Assembly: GCA_947500275.1 (NCBI GenBank)
Contig: CANMSW010000006.1
Location: 1-22,213 of the forward strand
DNA from: Bacteriovoracaceae bacterium
GTDB lineage: Bacteria > Bdellovibrionota > UBA1018
DNA: 22,213 nucleotides
Direction of reading: 5' to 3'
The notes below the pieces were generated by a model. It was not told where the DNA came from. It did not search any database and worked only from the letters and a program-made list of their open reading frames with translations. This document shows positions 14,309-21,126 of the stretch, one piece after another (position 1 is the stretch's first letter; each line of letters begins with the position of its first letter). Both the position numbers and the translations under genes were made by a program.

Positions 14309-15640
14309 GTGCAAAGTCAATCGAACGAAAATCTTTCTAAGCAGAAGTCTGGGGCAACCATCGCCCCCGCTGTGCGGAAAGCAAAGAAGAGTGCCTCAGT
14401 TACGCTGGATGTGAATCCGGTCGCGGCTCAGTTGCGCCCTCAAGTTCAGGATTTGCGCCCTTTGGTTTTGGACTCATTGCGCTTGGCGCTGCTCCTTTCT
14501 GAGAAGTGTGAGCTTCTCGAAGCTCGAAAAAGTTACGAAAAGGCTCTGGATGGCGCACGTACCCTTGGCGATGTCCGCTTAGCGATGGAGTCCCTGGCGG
14601 GGCTCCTTCGTTTGGCGGGAGAAGCCCTCGATTCGGACCGAATCGAGGCCATCGAGCAGGAGCTCGATGCGTGGATGGACCGAGTTCCTGGGGACGTGCC
14701 CGCTTCGGCGTGGATGTGCAAGGGAGCGGTGGCTCGCCATCAGGAGCGTGTGACGACGGCTCAGCATTGTTTCTTAATGGCGCTTCGTCGTGCTCGCGAG
14801 GAGCCTGAAGTCATTCCGGGAGTCGAGCCGGGTGATCGGCTTTGGATGTCTCGCGAGGAGAAAATGGCTCGCGCCTGGCTCGTTCTCGCAGCCGTCCAGA
14901 ATCGCCGGGGAAATCCGGACCGTGCGCGGCGGCTTGCGGGGGCAGTTTTTCGTCGATTTGGAAACCGAGGTTTTCGCTCGTTGAATGGGATTCTCTTCCT
15001 TCTTTTGGGACGGATGGATGAGTCCGCCGGTCATCTCGAGGAAGCGATGGCCTTTTACCGTAAGGCACACGCTTCCTTTCTTGGTGAGCACAATTGGTAT
15101 TACTCACTCTCCGTTCTTTTTGCCTACGCGCGGATCGCTCGGCTTCAGCGCAATTACGGGCAAGCTCTTTGGCATTTGGACTTAGTCGAGCAGGCTTGTC
15201 GTGGACCTGAGTACGGGATGCTCAGGCGTGAAATCGGATACGAGCGCGATCGTTTAGAGGCCGACCAGGTTGACCTCTTGATCGACTCGAGAAAAGCCTT
15301 CATCCAGACTCGCGACGCGGAAAAAGTGTCTCTTCGGAAGCAGTATGTGCTTCTGCATATTCTGGAAGCGTTGGCTGAGGCGCATGCCCGCCCTGGCGCC
15401 GATGCTGAGCGGGGGCTTTCGAAAGCCGAGCTGATCGAAAAAGTGTGGGGCGAGCGATATCGCCCGCAAGCTCACGACAATAAGCTTTATTATAATATCA
15501 ATCGCCTGAGGAAGATCCTGGAGAAGGATATGCGGGAGCCCAAGTACGTGCAGAATTGGCGCGAGGGGTACCGTCTCTCGCCTGAACTGCGCGTTCGGCG
15601 AGTGGTGGCGTCAGCGGCGGACTGGTCGGGACAGAAGTAA
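14309..15640 (+). CDS. TPR-like regulator with C-terminal winged helix
   Basis: The 443-residue protein has a basic N-terminus (1-30) and then a long array of amphipathic helical hairpins, about 50-320. Patterns such as LLLSEKCELLEARKSYEKAL and GHLEEAMAFYRKAH are TPR-like. The C-terminal part, about 330-425, matches an OmpR/SARP-type winged helix. It starts with a short beta/helix segment, then has LSKAELIEKVWGERY as first helices, NKLYYNINRLRKILE as the recognition helix, and YVQNWREGYRLSP as the wing. SARP-type regulators carry the DNA-binding domain before the TPR-like one; here the order is reversed. The start is a GTG at 14309 preceded by GGGGG. The probable role is a transcription factor sensing a partner through TPRs. 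The target is unknown, but the exported protein 12-15 bp downstream is a natural candidate. Confidence 0.78.
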   Translation: MQSQSNENLSKQKSGATIAPAVRKAKKSASVTLDVNPVAAQLRPQVQDLRPLVLDSLRLALLLSEKCELLEARKSYEKALDGARTLGDVRLAMESLAGLLRLAGEALDSDRIEAIEQELDAWMDRVPGDVPASAWMCKGAVARHQERVTTAQHCFLMALRRAREEPEVIPGVEPGDRLWMSREEKMARAWLVLAAVQNRRGNPDRARRLAGAVFRRFGNRGFRSLNGILFLLLGRMDESAGHLEEAMAFYRKAHASFLGEHNWYYSLSVLFAYARIARLQRNYGQALWHLDLVEQACRGPEYGMLRREIGYERDRLEADQVDLLIDSRKAFIQTRDAEKVSLRKQYVLLHILEALAEAHARPGADAERGLSKAELIEKVWGERYRPQAHDNKLYYNINRLRKILEKDMREPKYVQNWREGYRLSPELRVRRVVASAADWSGQK

Positions 15641-15654
15641 ATGGGGGATGTGTG

Positions 15655-16206
15655 ATGAACTTCGGAATCTTGTTTCAGAGAAGTCGATTGCTCGGCATGC
15701 AGGTGATTTTCTGTTTGTTACTCGGGGGTAGCGTTTCGGTAGCCCATGCAGAAGTCGGACCTCGGGGGGGGCCCGGTGATGTACCCACTCCTTTTATTTC
15801 GAATGAGAAAGTGGAACTCGCCGACGGCGAAAATTACACGCTGATTGGAAAATTTATTGTTCGCGATGGGAATCTTTGGTTCCAGGTGGACTTGGATGCG
15901 CACCCTTGGTTGGCGAATCAGAAGCGCAAGGAGTTCCCCTTCTACCGTGTGATTGGAACTCGGGTTGATTTGGAGCCCGTCGTAGTTCGAGCAGATCGCG
16001 TGCAGGCTGTTGTGAAAGCCGAAGGTTCAATCATTGAGCGCGATCTTCGACCGAGCTTCCGAATTGGCTTAGAAGTTTTGGAGAGCCCAACCGTTCCGAC
16101 GATGCCCGCGATGACCCCCGGAGGGTCTGCGGGATGTCCGGCACCGAGTGTTGGATCCCAAAATCCGATTTCAGATTCCCCGGGCGCTCCGGTTCGGTCC
16201 CATTGA
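15655..16206 (+). CDS. Small exported protein, unknown function
   Basis: Unrecognised. The ATG at 15655 has GGGGGA with 4 bp spacing; a GTG directly before it (15652) is the longer option. The N-terminus is a signal peptide: basic FQRSRLL, hydrophobic core MQVIFCLLLGGSVSV, and cleavage after AHA. The mature protein is about 150 aa. A beta-rich core (about residues 50-145) with LADGENYTLIGKFIVRDGNLWFQV looks like a small OB- or lipocalin-like barrel, and a Pro/Ser/Gly-rich tail with one Cys follows. The single membrane-free export signal suggests the periplasm or outside. It lies 14 bp after the TPR/winged-helix regulator on the same strand and is probably co-transcribed with it. It converges on uvrA with 15 bp between stop codons. 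Confidence 0.72.
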   Translation: MNFGILFQRSRLLGMQVIFCLLLGGSVSVAHAEVGPRGGPGDVPTPFISNEKVELADGENYTLIGKFIVRDGNLWFQVDLDAHPWLANQKRKEFPFYRVIGTRVDLEPVVVRADRVQAVVKAEGSIIERDLRPSFRIGLEVLESPTVPTMPAMTPGGSAGCPAPSVGSQNPISDSPGAPVRSH

Positions 16207-16221
16207 GTTAAAATCCGGGGG

Positions 16222-19152
16222 CTAGGCTTGGGGTTGCCAATTTAAATGGCGCCTCAGCATCGTCCCCGTGAGTGATTCCTCATTTCTCATGAGTTGTTCG
16301 GGGGAGCCTTCGGCGACCAGGTGGCCCCCATTTTTCCCGCCTCCTGGACCGATGTCCAAAATCCAGTCAGCTTGAGCGATGACATCCAAGTGGTGCTCGA
16401 TCATGACGACACTCTGTCGTGAATCCACCAAGTCGTGAATCACCTCGAGAAGTTTTCGAACGTCTTCCATGTGAAGTCCGGTTGTGGGCTCGTCAAAGAT
16501 ATAGAGTAAGTTTTCTGCGGTGCGATCATCCAGCGTGGCTGCAATTTTCAGTCGCTGGGATTCGCCGCCTGAAAGGGTAGTGGCCGACTGGCCCAAGAGT
16601 AAATACCCCAGGCCGACGTCGCGGAGGAGGTTCAGTTTACGCACGAGCGTCGAGTTTTCGCGGAACAGCTCGTAGGCGTCGTTAATCGTGAGGTGCAGGA
16701 TTTCATGCACGTTTTTGCCGCGGTAGGTGACATCGAGGACGGGTTTTCGAAAACGCTTTCCGTCGCATTCTTCACAAGGCAGCTTCACTTCGGCCATGAA
16801 GTGCATATCTATTGCAATCTCTCCCTCTCCTTTGCACGACGGACATCGGCCGCCATCGACGTTGAACGAGAAATGCTGCGGAGTGTATCCGCGTCGAAGC
16901 GAGAGGACTTGGTTAGCTAGAATGCGGCGGATCTCGTCCCAGGCTTTTAAGTAGGTGGCAGGATTAGAGCGGGAACTGCGGCCGATCGGGGTTTGATCGA
17001 GGAGGACGACTCCGCCAATCTGCTCCGCTCCGTAGAGTTTATCGAACTTTCCGGCTGGCTCTGTGGCGTTTTCGAAAATACGAGCAAGGGCTTGATGAAG
17101 GGTTTTGTGAACGAGTGTGCTCTTTCCACTTCCTGAAACACCGGTGACGACAACGAAGCGATCGAGCGGGATCTCAGCCGTTAGATTCTGTAAATTATGC
17201 TCTGAGCAGCCGCTCAGAGTAATGGCGCGACGAACCGGTCCGCGTGCAGGGCGACTTCGCCGCAGGACGGTTTCACCTGAGAGGTATTTCCCGGTGATTG
17301 ACTTCCGATCCGCGATCAGGTGCTCTGCCGGCCCTTGGATCACGAGCTCTCCGCCGCGCCGGCCTGCGCCTGGGCCCATCTCGAGCAGCCAATCTGCTTT
17401 TTTCATGACCTCGAGATCGTGTTCGACGACGACGACCGTGTTGCCTTGGTCGCGCAGTCTTTCCAGTACACGAATGAGGCGATCGGTATCGGCAGCGTGG
17501 AGTCCGATCGACGGTTCGTCCAAAACGTAAAGCGTGCCACAGAGTCCGTTGCCAAGTTGCGTCGCCAGATTGATCCGCTGGAACTCTCCGCCGGAGAGGG
17601 TGCGTGTTTGCCGGGAAAGTGTGAGGTATCCGACTCCTACTTCATTGAGGAATTCGAGGCGGCGTTCGACCTGCTGGAGAATTTCGGACGCGATTTTCTT
17701 CTCGTTTGCAGTGAGTTTCAGATTTCGAAACCAATGCAGAGATTCTGAAACTGGCATTTCCAGGACAGAGGGGAGGTGTTTTCCGTCGATCCGGACCGCG
17801 AGAGACTCTTTTTGGAGACGTGCGCCTGAGCAGTCTTTACACAGGGTCTGGGACTGATATCTGCGAATGAAAACCCGAATGTGCAGCTTGTATTTCCAGC
17901 GTTTCAGTTCTTCGAAACAGGCCAGAATTCCTGGGAAAGTCTTATCCCCGGGGCTTCCTTCCCAGATGAGTTTTTTCTGGGCGGGTGTGAGTTCACGGTA
18001 GCGTTTTCCGACCGAGATCCCCTGGCGCTCTGCGAACCGGAAAAGATCGTCCTGCCAGTCCGAAAGCGAGGGTTTGGCGAAGGGGTCCACTGCTCCGTTC
18101 TTCAGGGTTTTCGAAGGGTCTGGAACGACGAGTGATTCATCGATATCGAGTGTGAATCCAAAACCGCTACAGCGAGAACACGCCCCGATCGGGCTATTGA
18201 ATGAAAAGAGATTCGGTTCGGGGATTCGGTGGGCTTTACCGCAGTCGACGCAAGCGAAGCGTTGGTCAAAAATCTTGGACTGGTTTGAGGTAATATCAAA
18301 AAATTCGATCCGCCCCTGCCCTGCGGCCAGACACTGTTCGATGGAGTCCCGGAGGCGGGATTGGAGTTCAGGGTCGGACGCAGCGTCACTACTGCTGAGG
18401 CGCATGCGGTCCACCACGATGGCGAGATCTCCATCGGTACGTGCCGAATCGGGTATTTTCGGAAAGGAGGCGGAGTTCAGTTCTTCAAGATCAAGGATCT
18501 CATTCTTTGATCGCCAAAGGACTCGTCGATAGCCCTGCTCCTTCAGAACTTGCAGGAGACTTTGGGTGCTTGAATGAGTAGGTTGTTTTTTTTGTGCGGC
18601 AGCTTTTTTTGGGGCTGCTTTCCCTTTTTTCTTTGGCGCTTGAGACGGGCTACTTTCACTCGACGGGAGAGGGGCGCAGAGAAGGGCTTTTTTTCCGGGG
18701 AGCCAATTGAGAGTCCAGTCCACGAGTGATATCGTATCCTGTTTCCGGACTTCGCCCCCACAGTCCACGCACTGAGTGTGGCCCACGCGTGCGAAGAGGA
18801 CACGGAGGTAGTCGACGATCTCGGTTTGGGTCCCGACCGTGCTTCGTGAGTTGACGACGTGGTTCCGTTGCTCGAGGGCAATAGCAGGCGGGATGTTTTG
18901 AACGGCCTCGACTTCGGGCTTCGGCATTTTTTCAAGGAACTGTCGGGTGTAGGTCGAGAGACTCTCGACATATCGCCGCTGTCCTTCGGCGTAGAGTGTA
19001 TCAAAAACGAGCGAACTCTTTCCGCTCCCGGAGAGTCCGGTGACTACCGTGAGTTTCCGAGTGGGGAACTCGGCGGTGACATTCTTCAAGTTATTCTGTT
19101 TCACCCCAATGAGGCGAATCGGGGGTTTGGACGGGGGACGGCGAGATTCCAT
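16222..19152 (-). CDS. uvrA: UvrABC nucleotide excision repair protein UvrA
   Basis: The damage-recognition ATPase of nucleotide excision repair, an ABC-type dimer that loads UvrB at lesions. The 976 residues contain both ATPase halves. Walker A GLSGSGKSS is at 39-47, with signature LSGGEFQRINLA and Walker B YVLDEPSIGLH. The second half has GVSGSGKST, LSGGESQRLKIA and YIFDEPTTGLH. Zinc modules are CVDC plus CSRC (301/304 and 325/328) and CPSC plus CEEC in the second half. NPATY and RGYTPQHFSFN are classic UvrA segments. The UvrB-binding region (about 130-290) carries a Lys/Ala/Ser-rich low-complexity insert at about 164-196, not usual for UvrA. I see no ribosome binding site before the ATG and no LexA-like box (CTGT-N8-ACAG or TTAC-N3-GTAA) upstream. 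It is divergent from the VWA lipoprotein gene. Confidence 0.96.
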   Translation of the reverse strand: MESRRPPSKPPIRLIGVKQNNLKNVTAEFPTRKLTVVTGLSGSGKSSLVFDTLYAEGQRRYVESLSTYTRQFLEKMPKPEVEAVQNIPPAIALEQRNHVVNSRSTVGTQTEIVDYLRVLFARVGHTQCVDCGGEVRKQDTISLVDWTLNWLPGKKALLCAPLPSSESSPSQAPKKKGKAAPKKAAAQKKQPTHSSTQSLLQVLKEQGYRRVLWRSKNEILDLEELNSASFPKIPDSARTDGDLAIVVDRMRLSSSDAASDPELQSRLRDSIEQCLAAGQGRIEFFDITSNQSKIFDQRFACVDCGKAHRIPEPNLFSFNSPIGACSRCSGFGFTLDIDESLVVPDPSKTLKNGAVDPFAKPSLSDWQDDLFRFAERQGISVGKRYRELTPAQKKLIWEGSPGDKTFPGILACFEELKRWKYKLHIRVFIRRYQSQTLCKDCSGARLQKESLAVRIDGKHLPSVLEMPVSESLHWFRNLKLTANEKKIASEILQQVERRLEFLNEVGVGYLTLSRQTRTLSGGEFQRINLATQLGNGLCGTLYVLDEPSIGLHAADTDRLIRVLERLRDQGNTVVVVEHDLEVMKKADWLLEMGPGAGRRGGELVIQGPAEHLIADRKSITGKYLSGETVLRRSRPARGPVRRAITLSGCSEHNLQNLTAEIPLDRFVVVTGVSGSGKSTLVHKTLHQALARIFENATEPAGKFDKLYGAEQIGGVVLLDQTPIGRSSRSNPATYLKAWDEIRRILANQVLSLRRGYTPQHFSFNVDGGRCPSCKGEGEIAIDMHFMAEVKLPCEECDGKRFRKPVLDVTYRGKNVHEILHLTINDAYELFRENSTLVRKLNLLRDVGLGYLLLGQSATTLSGGESQRLKIAATLDDRTAENLLYIFDEPTTGLHMEDVRKLLEVIHDLVDSRQSVVMIEHHLDVIAQADWILDIGPGGGKNGGHLVAEGSPEQLMRNEESLTGTMLRRHLNWQPQA

Positions 19153-19238
19153 GGGACTGATTTAACCCTGTTTAAGGGGGGTCCGGCGAGGGGTATTTCA
19201 CACTAGATTCAATAGGTTATGCATCGCGTTAAAAAAGG

Positions 19239-19266
19239 GTGACAACATCGAAATAGGGTGTAGAGT
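19239..19266 (+). promoter_or_regulatory. Candidate sigma70 promoter for the VWA lipoprotein gene
   Basis: GTGACA (19239-19244, 5 of 6 to the -35 consensus) and TAGAGT (19261-19266, 4 of 6 to the -10) are separated by 16 bp. Transcription would start near 19273, which places the inverted repeat at 19272-19302 at the very 5' end of the mRNA. Weak single-sequence evidence. Confidence 0.35.
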
Positions 19267-19271
19267 TAATA

Positions 19272-19302
19272 TTTGTAAACAATAAGTTTTTTTGTTTACA
19301 AA
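19272..19302 (+). promoter_or_regulatory. 11-bp perfect inverted repeat abutting the ribosome binding site
   Basis: TTTGTAAACAA (19272-19282) and TTGTTTACAAA (19292-19302) are exact reverse complements around a 9-bp spacer. The second arm runs into the ribosome binding site AAGAGG (19301-19306), 4 bp before the ATG at 19311. It could be an operator for a dimeric repressor or, in RNA, an AT-rich hairpin next to the ribosome binding site. The half-site is close to the TTGTAAAC of proteobacterial BirA operators, but the CC/GG and the spacing differ. Confidence 0.6.
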
Positions 19303-19310
19303 GAGGTTTT

Positions 19311-21089
19311 ATGAAAAAGCGCACTCTCGACTCACAAATCCAAGGTATTTCGGCTTCGAAACTTCAGTTGGGAGTAGGGTTGGCCCTTGCCCTCTCGGGC
19401 GGGCTGACGGGTTGCCAGATGACGGACTCCAAGGTGGGGGCAATTGAGGGCGTCCTCAGTGCCTTTGAAGGAGGAGCCTCGAAGGAAAATTTGGGCAGCG
19501 GCCAGGAGTCCCCCCAGGGCGCAGGACAAGACCATGAAGGTTGCGTGCCCGGGAATTCGCAACCTCGTGAAGTGAAAGCTTGCCGGACAGAAGTTTTTCA
19601 TCAGCCTGAAGCCGAATTGAATCGGAGGCTTGATCTTCTCTTTGTAGCTGACACCTCTGCCTCCTTGGTCGATGAGCGTCGCGAAATTGCTCGCGGGATC
19701 GACGGCTTTGTTGGGGCGCTCCCTGCTTCGACCGATCTCCGGGTGAGCGTGATGCTTGCTCATTCGAGTCGGTCGGCTTGGAGTGGAGCTCTTTACCGAG
19801 TGGGGGGAGTCGGCCCTGTTTTGGATTCGAATCAACTGGGCATGGATCGCCTTCGCTCCGGAGTGGAAACCCTTCTCACTCGCGCAGTGGGCGATTACGC
19901 TGGGGATGGCGGCGAAGAAATGCTCTTCTCGCTGAATCGTGGGCTTTCGCAAGCTGCCCTAAGCGTAGCCCGCGCCCAAGGTTTTTTCAGAGTGGACGCT
20001 GCACTTGCCGTGATTTTTATCACAGATGAAAATGATATCTGTGCAACTTTTCCAGCAGGAGTGCGCCGGGTGAGGGATTTCGATGGACTCGAGGTACCCG
20101 CATTTCGTCGTGATTGTGCCGGCATTAGCCCAGTGTCCGTGCTCGATCGCTTGAAAGCGTTACAAGAGGGACGCCCCTTGTTTGTGGGCGGGGTCGGGTA
20201 CGTTCACCCAGAGAGCGTTCCGGCCTTCGGCGAAAATGAACTCGCTTATGGAATTCTTGAAACAGTCGAAGCTGCTCAAGGTGAAATGATCGATTTGGGA
20301 GCGGATGAAGAAGATCGTTTTCAGTCGGGTCTTGAGCGCATCGGCTCATTGGTTTCGAGGCAAGTGGCCCTCCAGACTGAGTTCCAGTTAACGGGTTTGA
20401 ATGGCGATTCGGAACGTCATGGATTGGGTCGTAACCGTCTGCGCCGCGGTCACGAGGACGGTTCGCGCGGACGTGGCGGTCGTGACGATCGTGACGAGGA
20501 CCAATCCTGTGTGGGGCATTCGGATGATCACGACGACGAAGAGGGTGAAGATTCAAGTCATGAATCCGCCGAGCACGATGATCAGGACCATCAGGATCAG
20601 GATGACGGGATTTTGAGCGGCGATGATCGTGGACATGGAAATGGACAAGAAAATGGAAACTTAGGCGATCATGACAGCGAGTTCAAACTCGAAGGAATGC
20701 CAATTGATCGCGAAAGTATTCGGGTGTTTGTCGATGGTCGCGAAGTGGCCTTCGAGATCGATATCGAAAAAGGAATCGTTCGGATTGCCCTGGAAGACGC
20801 AGGGGATGCAGAGTCTGAAGTGAAGATTGAATATTGCTCCGAACCGCACTTGGTGCGTGAGATCCCTTGCGGTGAGCCAAGCGTGAGCCCAAGCACTGAG
20901 CCAAGCGTGAGCCCAAGCACTGAGCCAAGCGTAAGCCCAAGCACTGAGCCAAGCGTAAGCCCAAGCACTGAGCCAAGCGTAAGCCCAAGCACTGAGCCAA
21001 GCGTAAGCCCAAGCCCCAGTGCAACTCCAAGTGCTCAGCCTTCCACATGCAGTGGATTGGGATGCATGGGTGGCGTCATCGTGATCTAA
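19311..21089 (+). CDS. VWA-domain lipoprotein with Asp/His-rich linker and Pro/Ser/Thr repeat stalk
   Basis: The 592-aa product has a lipoprotein signal peptide with a good lipobox LTGC (Cys35). A VWA-like domain follows from about 105 to 350. Strand LDLLFVADTSAS carries the MIDAS motif D114-T-S116-A-S118, and IFITDEND (235-242) carries the second metal-site Asp. From about 365 to 456 comes a very hydrophilic linker full of Asp, His, Glu, Gly and Arg. It is flanked by two similar motifs, TEFQLTG and SEFKLEG. About 457-508 is a small beta domain (IRVFVDGREVAF, VKIEYCSE). Six repeats of PSVSPSTE type follow, then a short Cys-containing end. The likely role is a cell-surface or periplasmic metal-dependent adhesion or scaffold protein; the ligand is unknown. 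The ribosome binding site is AAGAGG. Confidence 0.85.
   Translation: MKKRTLDSQIQGISASKLQLGVGLALALSGGLTGCQMTDSKVGAIEGVLSAFEGGASKENLGSGQESPQGAGQDHEGCVPGNSQPREVKACRTEVFHQPEAELNRRLDLLFVADTSASLVDERREIARGIDGFVGALPASTDLRVSVMLAHSSRSAWSGALYRVGGVGPVLDSNQLGMDRLRSGVETLLTRAVGDYAGDGGEEMLFSLNRGLSQAALSVARAQGFFRVDAALAVIFITDENDICATFPAGVRRVRDFDGLEVPAFRRDCAGISPVSVLDRLKALQEGRPLFVGGVGYVHPESVPAFGENELAYGILETVEAAQGEMIDLGADEEDRFQSGLERIGSLVSRQVALQTEFQLTGLNGDSERHGLGRNRLRRGHEDGSRGRGGRDDRDEDQSCVGHSDDHDDEEGEDSSHESAEHDDQDHQDQDDGILSGDDRGHGNGQENGNLGDHDSEFKLEGMPIDRESIRVFVDGREVAFEIDIEKGIVRIALEDAGDAESEVKIEYCSEPHLVREIPCGEPSVSPSTEPSVSPSTEPSVSPSTEPSVSPSTEPSVSPSTEPSVSPSPSATPSAQPSTCSGLGCMGGVIVI
20874..21017 (+). repeat. 24-bp tandem repeat, six units, in frame
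   Basis: Units begin at 20874, 20898, 20922, 20946, 20970 and 20994. Each reads GAGCCAAGCGTRAGCCCAAG followed by CACT or, in the last unit, CCCC. Units 1-2 carry GTGAGC and units 3-6 GTAAGC, while the encoded 8-residue period (E)PSVSPST is kept. The near identity suggests recent copy-number change by slippage or recombination. Being a multiple of 3, such change preserves the frame. Confidence 0.95.
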
Positions 21090-21096
21090 GGCGTGG

Positions 21097-21126
21097 ACCG
21101 ACCTCTACTCTCAGAGTGAGGTCGGT
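21097..21126. terminator. Hairpin between convergent genes, possible bidirectional terminator
   Basis: ACCGACCTC (21097-21105) pairs with GAGGTCGGT (21118-21126). ACTCT and AGAGT extend the stem inward, with one unpaired T. No strong T-run follows on either strand, so it may act as a transcript-end protector or weak terminator. It includes the stop codon of the minus-strand gene at 21111. Confidence 0.5.

Noticed and set aside
15641..15655. Four-codon ORF (ATG GGG GAT GTG TGA) overlapping the next start
   Set aside because: The GGGGGA inside it is better explained as the ribosome binding site of the exported protein at 15655; chance is likely.
19153..19238. LexA box upstream of uvrA
   Set aside because: Looked for CTGT-N8-ACAG and TTAC-N3-GTAA types on both strands and found none; only imperfect TTTAA repeats.
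19272..19302. BirA operator for biotin control
   Set aside because: Half-sites resemble TTGTAAAC but lack the CC/GG core, the spacing is shorter than usual BirA sites, and the gene controlled has no link to biotin.
20874..21017. CRISPR-like look of regularly spaced repeats
   Set aside because: Units are contiguous with no spacers, 24 bp long and in frame within a coding sequence, so this is a protein tandem repeat.
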